NCBI GenBank assembly: GCA_024401475.1
Contig: JAKSKZ010000020.1
Coordinates: forward strand, 1 to 58,124
Origin: Paludibacteraceae bacterium
Lineage (GTDB): Bacteria > Bacteroidota > Bacteroidia > Bacteroidales > Paludibacteraceae
Length of the DNA stretch: 58,124 nt
Direction: 5' to 3'
Shown: one piece after another, positions 24,181-32,373 of the stretch
Layout of the letters: every line of letters starts with the position of its first letter
Numbering within the stretch: position 1 is the stretch's first letter
Translations under genes and position numbers: made by a program
Notes under the pieces: generated by a model
Database searches by the model: none
Seen by the model: only the letters and a program-made list of their open reading frames with translations
Told to the model about the DNA's origin: nothing

Positions 24181-25746
24181 TTAGAGTTCTGCAATAATCT
24201 TATTGATTTCATCGTTGAGCTTAACGGCTTTCGCCATCAGGTCGTTGATGTCGGCATTGACTTTTTCAATGTCGATTTCTTCCTTGATGACTTCCTTCTC
24301 TACATAAGAAGAAACGGAAAGGTTGTAGTCGTTCTTTGCCACATCGTCGCACGGCACCAACTTGGTAAAGTACTGCTCGTCTTTGCGGTCGGCAATAGCA
24401 TTGACCACAGCATCCTGGTGTTCCGGCATCATGCGGTTCTTGTTACCCTCCTTCTTGAAAAGGTTGCTGGCATCGAGGAACAAGATGCTGTTGTCCTTCT
24501 TGGCACTCTTCTTCAAAACGATAATGCAGGTGGCAATGCTCACGCCAAAGAAGAGGTTTGCAGGCAACTGAATGATGGCATCCACATAGTTATTGTCCAC
24601 AAGATATTTGCGAATCTGCTTTTCCGCTCCTCCACGATAAAGCACACCGGGGAACTCCACGATGGCAGCCGTACCCGTCTCTGCCAAGTGGTAAAGCATG
24701 TGCATGGTGAAGGCAAGGTCGGCCTTTGTCTTAGGGGCAAGCACACCAGCAGGGGCATAACGCTCGTCATTTATCAGGATGGCGTTCGCATCTCCGTCCC
24801 AAGGGATGGAATAAGGGGGATTAGAGACGATGCCATCGAACCGCATACCCAAGTGCTGAGGTTTGTGCAAGGTATCTTCCAACTGGATATCGAAGTTGGC
24901 GAAATTGATGTTGTGCAAGAACATGTTTATTCGGCACAAGTTGTAAGTGGTAGGATTGATTTCCTGACCATAGAAATGCAAGTCCTCCTTGTTCGGCGCC
25001 AACTTGGCCGCTTTCAGCAAAAGCGAGCCCGAACCACAAGCCGGATCATAGATAGTCTTGAGGTTCTTCTGACCGAGCATTACGATGCGAGCAAGAATCT
25101 CGCTCACCTCTTGCGGAGTAAAGAACTCTCCGCCGCTCTTGCCAGCGCCGCTTGCGTACATCTTCATCAAGAATTCGTAAGCGTCACCGAAAGCATCGAT
25201 GCTGTGGTCCTCAAAAGTAGAACCAAGGTCGAGGTCGCGAATAGCAACCAACACTTTGGCTATGAGTTCGTTTCTCTTGGAAACAGAGTTGCCCAACTGA
25301 GAGTTGTTGACTGCAAAGTCAGAGAAAAGTCCCTTGAAGGCATCTTCGGAAGGAGTGCCTTGGGCAGTGGCCTCTATGGCAGCGAAAACCTTGCTAAGCG
25401 TTTCGTTCAGATTGTCGTCTTCAGCGGCTTTTCGGGCCACATTAACGAAGAGTTGGCTTGGCAGAATATAGTAACCCTTTTCAGCCACCATCTGGTTCTT
25501 CACGCCTTCATCATTAGCTTCCTCATCGGAAAGTTTGGCGAAGTCGAAACCTTCCACGCCGGCATCAAACTGCAACTTATTGATGTAGTTGCAAAGATTT
25601 TCAGAGATATAACGATAGAAGATGGAACAAAGGATATACGACTTGAATTCCCAACCGTCGATAGCGCCTCTTAACGAGTCGGCAATGTTCCAAATAGTTT
25701 TATGCAATTCTTCACGCTGTGTTTGTGCGTTAGTATTCTCTGCCAT
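24181..25746 (-). CDS. hsdM: Type I restriction-modification DNA methyltransferase (M) subunit
   Basis: 521 residues from MAENTNAQTQREELHKTIWNIA, the usual HsdM N-terminus; an upstream ATG at 25770 would add eight residues. The N-terminal helical domain (IADSLRGAIDGWEFKSYIL) is followed by the N6-adenine methyltransferase core: motif I IYDPACGSGSLLLKA, and motif IV GIVSNPPYSIPW (the NPPY catalytic loop). With HsdS it methylates adenine in the recognition sequence, protecting the chromosome. It is the first gene of the operon. Its base composition, like that of hsdR, is richer in GC than hsdS, DUF1016 and the ATPase, suggesting a conserved backbone with exchangeable middle genes. Confidence 0.95.
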   Translation of the reverse strand: MAENTNAQTQREELHKTIWNIADSLRGAIDGWEFKSYILCSIFYRYISENLCNYINKLQFDAGVEGFDFAKLSDEEANDEGVKNQMVAEKGYYILPSQLFVNVARKAAEDDNLNETLSKVFAAIEATAQGTPSEDAFKGLFSDFAVNNSQLGNSVSKRNELIAKVLVAIRDLDLGSTFEDHSIDAFGDAYEFLMKMYASGAGKSGGEFFTPQEVSEILARIVMLGQKNLKTIYDPACGSGSLLLKAAKLAPNKEDLHFYGQEINPTTYNLCRINMFLHNINFANFDIQLEDTLHKPQHLGMRFDGIVSNPPYSIPWDGDANAILINDERYAPAGVLAPKTKADLAFTMHMLYHLAETGTAAIVEFPGVLYRGGAEKQIRKYLVDNNYVDAIIQLPANLFFGVSIATCIIVLKKSAKKDNSILFLDASNLFKKEGNKNRMMPEHQDAVVNAIADRKDEQYFTKLVPCDDVAKNDYNLSVSSYVEKEVIKEEIDIEKVNADINDLMAKAVKLNDEINKIIAEL

Positions 25747-25852
25747 AAGGATTGTTTTATCAGTCTCCATTAGAAATAAAGGTCCATAGACCTACTCATT
25801 GAAGGTATAAAATTAGCAAAAAAATGGGAGTTATATACAATTAGGCCAAAAC

Positions 25853-25908
25853 GATTTTCATCAACTTATAATCCATAAAGGAATGCCGGTTTCGTTACCC
25901 GTTAGGCG
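25853..25908 (-). repeat. Right copy of the inverted repeat bracketing the hsd operon
   Basis: Its reverse complement begins CGCCTAACGG and runs through GGCATTCCTTTATGGATTATA to GATGAAAATC, matching 16650-16706. The two copies point towards each other around the whole hsd operon, 9.2 kb apart. Confidence 0.7.
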
Positions 25909-26010
25909 ATGAACAAAACGATTCCCGTTCGGGGATTAACCTTGTATGATACCAGTCACAAAACAGGACACAGCAATAGAACTATATTGAAAGCATCTCC
26001 TCCTCCCAAC

Positions 26011-26037
26011 AAAAAAAGGCGGACAAAAATCCGCCTT
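26011..26037 (-). terminator. Rho-independent terminator of aqpZ
   Basis: On the minus strand AAGGCGGA and TCCGCCTT form an 8-bp stem with a 6-nt loop followed by more than five T residues, 24 bp after the aqpZ stop. Confidence 0.9.
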
Positions 26038-26060
26038 CCCTAATATATCGTTCGTTTCGA

Positions 26061-26729
26061 TTACTTCTCGCAATCGCAACCGATGAATTTCCAAACGAAT
26101 GCAGCCAAAGCAGCACCTACGAATGGACCTACGATGAATGCCCAAAGTTGCTCCAAAGCAGCACCGCCCTCGAAGATTGCAGGAGCAATTGAACGAGCTG
26201 GGTTAACCGAAGTACCAGTGTAGTGGATTCCCACCAAGTGAACAAGGATTAGAGACAAACCGATTGCCAATCCCGCAAAGTTGCCAGCACCCTTCTTAGA
26301 ATCTGTCGTACCAAGTACAACCAATACGAATACGAATGTCAAGATAATCTCAGCAATACAAGCTGCCACTGCTCCGTTTCCACAAGCATTAGCACCTGTT
26401 TGTGTGCCTTCAGCACCCACTTGACCAACCAATACAGCCAACAAAGCACTACCGATGAATGCTCCGATCACTTGAAACACCATATACATCGCAGCGTCCT
26501 TTCCAGAAATACGCTTTGAAATCAAACAACCGAGTGTGATTGCCGGATTAATGTGGCAGCCACTGATTCCACCAATTGTGTATGCCATTGCTACCACTGC
26601 CAAACCGAATGCTACGGCTGTACCCACTACCGATGCTGTGTCAACACCACAATTCAAACTTACGGCCGTACCACAACCCATAAGAACTAGCACCATCGTG
26701 CCAACCATTTCTGCTAAATACTTTTTCAT
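26061..26729 (-). CDS. aqpZ: Aquaporin (MIP family water channel)
   Basis: 222 residues with six membrane helices and the two half-helix NPA motifs, SGCHINPAITLG (about residue 58) and TGTSVNPARSIAPAI (about residue 180), placed as in AqpZ. The Arg after the second NPA completes the selectivity filter, and the length fits water-selective aquaporins rather than the longer glycerol facilitators. The protein ends CDCEK. It is single-gene: its own terminator follows, and the upstream DUF479 gene ends 51 bp away. It would balance water flux across the inner membrane. Confidence 0.95.
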   Translation of the reverse strand: MKKYLAEMVGTMVLVLMGCGTAVSLNCGVDTASVVGTAVAFGLAVVAMAYTIGGISGCHINPAITLGCLISKRISGKDAAMYMVFQVIGAFIGSALLAVLVGQVGAEGTQTGANACGNGAVAACIAEIILTFVFVLVVLGTTDSKKGAGNFAGLAIGLSLILVHLVGIHYTGTSVNPARSIAPAIFEGGAALEQLWAFIVGPFVGAALAAFVWKFIGCDCEK

Positions 26730-26780
26730 AAAACTAAATATTAAATTAAATAAACCAGCCTTTCGGCATTAACTAATAAT

Positions 26781-27368
26781 TCATTTATATGATTCTTTGA
26801 ACTTCAAAACCTCGGCCCTCATCTCGCCGAAAAAGGCATGAAATTCAGATTTGAAATCTTCGTAATTATCTAACAATATCTTCTCCATCTCATCTGCATA
26901 ATCAGGCAAGGATGTACTTCTCGACATCACTTTCAACGAATCCTTCAACCCTGAAATCTTCGCATACTCCGTAAGTCGCCTGTTTAAAATGACATTGGGC
27001 AAAAAAGACCTCACGGCCACCGGCAACGAGAACCAACGAGAGAGTAAGACAGCATAGCAATAAACGCTATACTTCCAAAGAGGTTCATCCGAATAGCAGG
27101 ACCATTCGTGGGCCAACAAATGGTCGTAAACCATATCGTTCACCACGCCCGAATAGTGATGATAAAGAGGATAAAACCTCGCACGACTTTTTGCCGCAAT
27201 CGGATGGGTATCTATAAATTGATCGATCATTCGGTGCAAGCGAATGCCATACAACACCTTTCCCGAATATTGATCTATCTGACGTCCCTTCACATCGTCC
27301 GCAATGAAATTACCCACCATCACGTCCTTCGATTTGTCAGACAAATATAGATGTGCTAAATAATTCAT
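26781..27368 (-). CDS. DUF479 / acyl-carrier-protein phosphodiesterase-like protein
   Basis: 195 residues from the ATG at 27368 (MNYLAHLYLSDKSKD). The family marker MNYLAHLYLS, GNFIADDVKG, GIRLHRMIDQFIDTHP and NDMVYDHLLAHEW are present, with conserved His/Asp residues typical of an HD-like metal site. Escherichia coli AcpH of this family removes 4'-phosphopantetheine from acyl carrier protein; Bacteroidetes relatives are untested. The ATG overlaps the upstream stop (ATGA), so it is translationally coupled to the solute-binding protein gene. Confidence 0.85.
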   Translation of the reverse strand: MNYLAHLYLSDKSKDVMVGNFIADDVKGRQIDQYSGKVLYGIRLHRMIDQFIDTHPIAAKSRARFYPLYHHYSGVVNDMVYDHLLAHEWSCYSDEPLWKYSVYCYAVLLSRWFSLPVAVRSFLPNVILNRRLTEYAKISGLKDSLKVMSRSTSLPDYADEMEKILLDNYEDFKSEFHAFFGEMRAEVLKFKESYK

Positions 27369-28162
27369 CGCTTTCTCTTTTTTGACAATGTTTTCATCCA
27401 AGCATTTATCGAATCAAGCAAGATTGGAGAATCCTCTCTTACCGCCCAAGCCTGCAACTGAGTGAAACTGATATTCACAGATATATCAAGATTCTTATAT
27501 TTTGCCAAAGAACGACTTGCCGTCCCATAGTCGCAAACCGCATAATCGATTTCCCCATTGGAAACAAGCATAGCCAACTGCTCTTCGTTATAATCGGACA
27601 TTTGTTCTACAATAAAATCATCCGCGGCAATCTCTTCCGCCACATTCGACAAGCGTTGAATATAGGGAGAATTCGCTGTCACATATATCTTTTTCCCAGG
27701 CAGTTCCAACTGCGAGGAGACATAATCTGAAGTCGTATCCTTCTTTTCACGCTGAACCAGAACTTGCTTGTCCGTTGCAAAGGGGTCCGTAAAGGAGACC
27801 ATATCTCTCATGTCCGTGGTGATAGGCAACAGACGAGCCACCAAGTCATAGTCGCCACGTCTCAGTCCGTCAATGCTCTTTTGCAAATCGTTTTCCAACG
27901 ATATCTCTACGGGAACGCCCAATCTTTCAGACAAGGACTTCACCAACCTATATTGCTCGCCCGTGATAGAATCCCCCACTCTCATATAGCTTGAAGGTGT
28001 ATATTCCATAACCACCATCAACTTGCCCGACTCGCATATCTCCGGCCAATCGCGCGACACAAAAGCGTCCTTCCTATTATCCGATAAAATCGTAACAATC
28101 GAGGCGATAGCCAATACACAAGCCAAGAAGACTAAGACATGGGGAGTTCTCACGCTTTTCAT
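27365..28162 (-). CDS. Membrane-anchored solute-binding protein family 3 domain (MltF N-terminal-like)
   Basis: 265 residues from the ATG at 28162; a GTG two codons earlier is also possible. One N-terminal hydrophobic helix (VLVFLACVLAIASIVTIL) is followed by a bacterial extracellular solute-binding family 3 domain: LMVVMEYTPSSYM, YRLVKSLSERLGVPVEI, LRRGDYDLVARLLPIT, FTDPFATDKQVLV and VSNGEIDYAVCDY. MltF has this domain plus a lytic transglycosylase domain, but here the latter is missing, so a ligand-sensing role is likelier than cell-wall cleavage. It is placed between a porin gene (8 bp upstream) and the DUF479 gene (4-bp overlap), a likely operon. Confidence 0.8.
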   Translation of the reverse strand: MKSVRTPHVLVFLACVLAIASIVTILSDNRKDAFVSRDWPEICESGKLMVVMEYTPSSYMRVGDSITGEQYRLVKSLSERLGVPVEISLENDLQKSIDGLRRGDYDLVARLLPITTDMRDMVSFTDPFATDKQVLVQREKKDTTSDYVSSQLELPGKKIYVTANSPYIQRLSNVAEEIAADDFIVEQMSDYNEEQLAMLVSNGEIDYAVCDYGTASRSLAKYKNLDISVNISFTQLQAWAVREDSPILLDSINAWMKTLSKKRKR

Positions 28163-28169
28163 ACGCACA

Positions 28170-30191
28170 TCAATAACTCAAATTGGCAGAAACGCCCAAT
28201 TTAAGGAATGCAGGATTAAGTGCATACCCCGGCATTGCCACATAATGATGGTTTGACCAATCGAGATTCAAGTGATTGTATTGGATAAAGAACCTTGCAC
28301 ACTTCAAATGACAATTCAAGAATACATCCATATATGGATACTCTCCATATTTTTGCTCGCGCTGATTATAGAACTGTCCCGTCACTGGCATATATGCTGG
28401 TGCGTAATATTTAGAATTATATCGCAAGTCAACACCCAATTGGAAAGTCAACACGCCAAACATCTTATCATATTGGAAATAAAATTTCGAATACGAAGAC
28501 AATGCTGGAAGAGGAATGACATGATCATCGCTACTCTTCTGATAAGACAATTCGTTGTCCAAGTGGAAATACCACAAGCGGAACTTCTCATCAACCGACA
28601 AGTTTAAGACCTCAATATTATCCTCACACTGTGTCGGTTTGGCGACCTCGTCAAAATAGACATAATTGTCCACATTTGACAATCCAGCTTTGAGACTTAA
28701 ACCTAGGCCATCATAAAAACACATTTGAGGGAAAGACAATACACCCACCAACTCGCGACGCTGCTTATGTTCAAAGTCCCTATTCCAAGCCATACGATTG
28801 GAGAAATAATGCTCTTCCAAATAATCAGGTGCAGAACTTTCCACCCAAGCCTGGGCTGCCAATGTAATATTTTGTTTACCCAACAAGAAATCACTACTTA
28901 AGCTGGCTCCCAAATTGAATGATTTTTGTGTCTCCTTTTCATCAAAGAAGAAGTACTCTCCATAAACATCATAGGTCAATTTCTTACCCAAATGCTTCGA
29001 CAAACGGGCCCCTATACCATATTTATATTTATTCACATCATCATAGGCCAAATCGCACATGCGATTCAAGGAGTCAGGCAAAGCGTACGATTCTCTGCTA
29101 TATGGAGTTGCATAATGTTTAATATCTGCCGTGAAATAACCAGACAGGCCAAAACGCAACAACGTATTATACTCCTCGTTCAATGTAATACCCACCGTAT
29201 GCTTCATTTGCCAGAAACGAGTAGAATCCAAGGTTTGGGCAACATTCACAGACTTTGTCGTATCGAAATTATGATAACGATAAAATGAATCACATTTCAA
29301 CGCACTCTTTTCGTAATATTTCTTATAATCTACCTCGCTTCTAAAGGTATAGAAGAAGGATGTGACAGGAATGAATTCTGTTGCAACAGAATCCTCGGTC
29401 ACCTGCACGCTCCTATTTATACCTATGTGATATTTATAGTTCAAAAAGCTATTCCAGTTGACCAATTTGCTCCAAGCGTTATTCTCAAAAAACACAGGCA
29501 TGGTCTGAGGTTCGAGATCACCTGTCGTATTCGGATTTGTCACAACCCGCTCGTCCATCAGACCACCATTCTCATAATTCTCGAAGCCATTGAACGAAAC
29601 GCCAAGCATCAACTCGTTATGTTTACCCATATAGCTGCCGAAAAATCCCGCATTGTAGTTTCGGACAGACTGAGACGAATAGGCTCCATAAGTATTCACC
29701 CAGTCCCCATACATACCAAAATTCAATTTCGGATTGACATTGACGGTAAAGACTCCGTTCAACCGGCGCTCATCTCGATTGCTGATTCCGCCTGAATAAT
29801 AGTTCAAATAGGTGTATGGAACTTGCGTATTATAGAAAACCATATCCTCCGGAGCACAATAATAAAGCTCATAAGGATGAAAGAACAGGAAATCAGAACG
29901 CTTAGCTCTATCCGAAAATATCAACGACTGAGAAGGCGACCCCATGGCTCCTAACGACTGCAAGCCTATCGTACGCTTTAAGGCAGGATCGGTCACTATA
30001 TAATTATCAATCAAAGTATCCAACGGAGCATTTGCAACGGCACCTGTGACATCGGTGATACGCCACGTCTGAATACGCTTTTCCGTCTCGGGTTTCTTCT
30101 TTTTGAAACTCTGAGCATCAGCTTGTCCATCTTGCGCAAAGGCAAAGAATGGGAAAAACAAGCTTATTAATATGACACTTATTTTTTTCAT
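28170..30191 (-). CDS. Putative outer-membrane porin (Porin_10 type)
   Basis: 673 residues from MKKISVILISLFFPFFAFAQ, a clear signal peptide; the frame extends 20 codons upstream, but the -7 box lies there, so the ATG at 30191 is the start. The mature protein begins with a charged stretch and then WRITDVTGAVANAPLDTLI, followed by many alternating amphipathic strands ending in GVSANLSY, consistent with a large beta-barrel. This matches the Bacteroidetes 'putative porin' family of unknown substrate. First gene of a three-gene minus-strand operon. Confidence 0.85.
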   Translation of the reverse strand: MKKISVILISLFFPFFAFAQDGQADAQSFKKKKPETEKRIQTWRITDVTGAVANAPLDTLIDNYIVTDPALKRTIGLQSLGAMGSPSQSLIFSDRAKRSDFLFFHPYELYYCAPEDMVFYNTQVPYTYLNYYSGGISNRDERRLNGVFTVNVNPKLNFGMYGDWVNTYGAYSSQSVRNYNAGFFGSYMGKHNELMLGVSFNGFENYENGGLMDERVVTNPNTTGDLEPQTMPVFFENNAWSKLVNWNSFLNYKYHIGINRSVQVTEDSVATEFIPVTSFFYTFRSEVDYKKYYEKSALKCDSFYRYHNFDTTKSVNVAQTLDSTRFWQMKHTVGITLNEEYNTLLRFGLSGYFTADIKHYATPYSRESYALPDSLNRMCDLAYDDVNKYKYGIGARLSKHLGKKLTYDVYGEYFFFDEKETQKSFNLGASLSSDFLLGKQNITLAAQAWVESSAPDYLEEHYFSNRMAWNRDFEHKQRRELVGVLSFPQMCFYDGLGLSLKAGLSNVDNYVYFDEVAKPTQCEDNIEVLNLSVDEKFRLWYFHLDNELSYQKSSDDHVIPLPALSSYSKFYFQYDKMFGVLTFQLGVDLRYNSKYYAPAYMPVTGQFYNQREQKYGEYPYMDVFLNCHLKCARFFIQYNHLNLDWSNHHYVAMPGYALNPAFLKLGVSANLSY

Positions 30192-30196
30192 TGTCT

Positions 30197-30227
30197 GCAA
30201 AGATACAAAAAGATAAAAAGAGACAAG
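30197..30227 (-). promoter_or_regulatory. Promoter of the porin operon
   Basis: On the minus strand TATCTTTGC (30197-30205) is a perfect -7 box, with CTTG (30224-30227) at 18 bp as a -33 element. The start codon follows the -7 box by 5 nt, so the mRNA leader would be almost absent. Confidence 0.6.
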
Positions 30228-30406
30228 AATAATAAAGAAAACATTTAGCATTCTGTCATCATTTATCTAAACAAAAAAAAGAAAACCCATTGTATAAAAA
30301 TACGGAATGCCACAAGCGAACAAACGAAATAGAGAAAACGCAATAAATACTATACTTAGCACGAAAAAAAAGCAACAAATCTTCACTGAATTAAACAATA
30401 TGCTAT

Positions 30407-30415
30407 TATATTTGC
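30407..30415 (+). promoter_or_regulatory. Putative -7 box for the GLUG protein gene
   Basis: TATATTTGC matches TAnnTTTGC, 70 bp before the ATG at 30486. The -33 element is not obvious. Confidence 0.5.
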
Positions 30416-30485
30416 ATACTAATGTAGTAATATCAACTTTTCGCAATTAACGAATTAGTAAACTTTTGATGAAAAAATAATAACA

Positions 30486-32192
30486 ATGAAGAAAAAGACA
30501 ATAACAAGCATCGCTTTCGCACTTGGCTCTTTATTGTTCTTCCAACAGAACACTTTTGCAGCATGGGACGGAAAAACGGAGACTTACGATTGGTATATAA
30601 ACGCTGACACCCTTGCTGGAGAAACAATCGACAAACCTTTTGTCATCTCATCAGAATCAGATTTAGTGGGATTAGCAAAATTGGTTTGCCAATCAGTTGC
30701 AAAAACCAGTCCCCACCCTAACGCATTCGATGGTAAATATTTCGTTCTTGCAAAAGATTTGGATTTCGGATCAAAGAAGGGAAAGAAAAACGAATGGACT
30801 CCCATCGGCAATAAAAAATATCCCTTTAGAGGCTATTTCCTAGGACAAGGTCACACTATCAAAAACCTAAATATAAACAACAGCTGTCAAGATGAAAAGA
30901 CAGACTTGTCTATAGATGTTTATTCCGAATCAAAAGTTGCTCGCACGGAAGATATTTATACCAAATTCCAAGATACAAAATGTAATGATTTAGGTTTGTT
31001 CGGCCACATCATGCACGCAGAAATCAGCGACTTGAATTTGGAAAACGTTTCGATCAACGGAAACTACATCATCGGCGGTATTTGTGGTCACGCAAGTTGG
31101 AACTCAACAATTAAGAACTGTTCTGTAGAAGGCGAGTTAAAAGGCAACGGCTTCATCGGCGGCATTTGTGGTTATATGGAGATGGAGTGCCTCATCGACA
31201 GCTGCAAGGCCAACGGAACAATCATCAGCAGTCAAGGCAAACTTGCCAACGGCGGTATCTGCGGTTTGGCTCAAAGCAAATGCAAAATAAAAGATTGTGA
31301 AAACACCAGCGAAATTTTCTGTGAAAACTCCGAATACGTTGGCGGAATCTGCGGTTTGACCAACCTTTATGGCTCCATAACCAACTGTGCCAACAGTGGA
31401 GATATAACAATCAAAGGAACCGTTAGCGGTAACTTCGCAGCATTCGGTGGAATTTGCGGCGTATTAGGACACTCTTGCACATTAGAGAGGACAACAAACA
31501 TCGGAAACATCAAGGCTAATCCAAGCCAAGGCTTCGTTGGTGGTATTTGTGGATTGGCCAGTGAAGAGACTTCTTTGGTATTCAACTTCAACGCGGGCTG
31601 CATAGAAAGCAACAAAGCAATCATCAGCGGTGGTATTTGTGGCATGAATTACAGAAACACAACTAACGATAACATCAACGTCGGTAATGTGTTGGGTGAT
31701 GGCATCAAAGGTGGCGTCATCGGCTACAACTACAAAGATAGAAGTGTTGTTGCAAGATGTTATTATGACGAGCAAATGTGTCCTGTAAAATATGGAATTG
31801 GTATCACTGAGGCTGGCAGCAAGAAAGGAAGCAACCACGGAACCGACAAGATGTCAACTTCTGACATGGTTGGCAACTTTGCGAAAAGCTTAGGCACGGA
31901 CAAATGGACTATGTCTGAGGGCAACTACCCTATCTTAACTGCTTTGGCTAATTCAGACATTGCAAAAATCAGTGCTCAGCCTATCATTCTAAGCAATGGA
32001 CAAACTGTTGACAAAGTGACATCTACATTCAAAGCGAATACAACAAATGGTATCCGTTGGTCATTCAGAGCCGGAGAGGCTACTATTGACGAGAATGGAG
32101 AGGCTACTCTTCTACAAGGAGGAAATGTCAACTTCACATTGACTAATGGTGTCTCTAAAAAGAGCGTAACACTAAAATCTGAAGAGAAATAA
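30486..32192 (+). CDS. Secreted GLUG-repeat protein with a Cys-bearing beta-helix
   Basis: 568 residues: a signal peptide (MKKKTITSIAFALGSLLFFQ ending FAA), a leading FVISSESDLVGLAKLV segment as found at the start of GLUG-repeat adhesins, then WTPIGNKKYPFRGYFLGQGHTIKNLNI and about eight turns, each holding a GGICG motif (IIGGICGHAS, FIGGICGYME, LANGGICGLA, YVGGICGLTN and so on) followed about 12-15 residues later by xxC. This implies a right-handed beta-helix with two stacked cysteine columns. The C-terminal about 90 residues form an Ig-like domain (ISAQPIILSNGQTVDKVT). Likely an extracellular or surface protein; no sortase or T9SS tail is evident. A terminator follows. Confidence 0.8.
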   Translation: MKKKTITSIAFALGSLLFFQQNTFAAWDGKTETYDWYINADTLAGETIDKPFVISSESDLVGLAKLVCQSVAKTSPHPNAFDGKYFVLAKDLDFGSKKGKKNEWTPIGNKKYPFRGYFLGQGHTIKNLNINNSCQDEKTDLSIDVYSESKVARTEDIYTKFQDTKCNDLGLFGHIMHAEISDLNLENVSINGNYIIGGICGHASWNSTIKNCSVEGELKGNGFIGGICGYMEMECLIDSCKANGTIISSQGKLANGGICGLAQSKCKIKDCENTSEIFCENSEYVGGICGLTNLYGSITNCANSGDITIKGTVSGNFAAFGGICGVLGHSCTLERTTNIGNIKANPSQGFVGGICGLASEETSLVFNFNAGCIESNKAIISGGICGMNYRNTTNDNINVGNVLGDGIKGGVIGYNYKDRSVVARCYYDEQMCPVKYGIGITEAGSKKGSNHGTDKMSTSDMVGNFAKSLGTDKWTMSEGNYPILTALANSDIAKISAQPIILSNGQTVDKVTSTFKANTTNGIRWSFRAGEATIDENGEATLLQGGNVNFTLTNGVSKKSVTLKSEEK

Positions 32193-32205
32193 GATTCTTA
32201 AAAAC

Positions 32206-32250
32206 AAGAAGAAAGGCGACGCAAGAAAATGTGTCGCCTTTCTTCTTTTA
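32206..32250 (+). terminator. Rho-independent terminator of the GLUG protein gene
   Basis: AAGAAGAAAGGCGAC (32206-32220) pairs perfectly with GTCGCCTTTCTTCTT (32233-32247), a 15-bp stem with a 12-nt loop and a T-rich tail. Confidence 0.9.
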
Positions 32251-32373
32251 TAAATTTGGAAATAAAATCAGGGAACTATATACAATCTCTCCATAATTCC
32301 ACACGATTTTTTCATTAATTCCATTTATATCAAACGCTATTAACCACCTAAAATTAAAAGCGTATAGGTCAAA

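Larger units (their letters stand above)
25747..26060. other. Intergenic region upstream of hsdM, with the right inverted-repeat copy
   Basis: It holds the hsdM leader with a hairpin (AGGTC-CATA-GACCT, 25791-25805), the right repeat copy, and the aqpZ terminator. TAATTTTATAC on the minus strand (25806-25816) could be a -7 region for hsdM, but the fit is poor. Confidence 0.45.

Noticed and set aside
24418..25674. 418-codon open frame on the plus strand opposite hsdM
   Set aside because: It mirrors the strongly coding hsdM frame, has no recognisable domain or initiation signal, and is explained by codon usage of the GC-richer hsdM gene.
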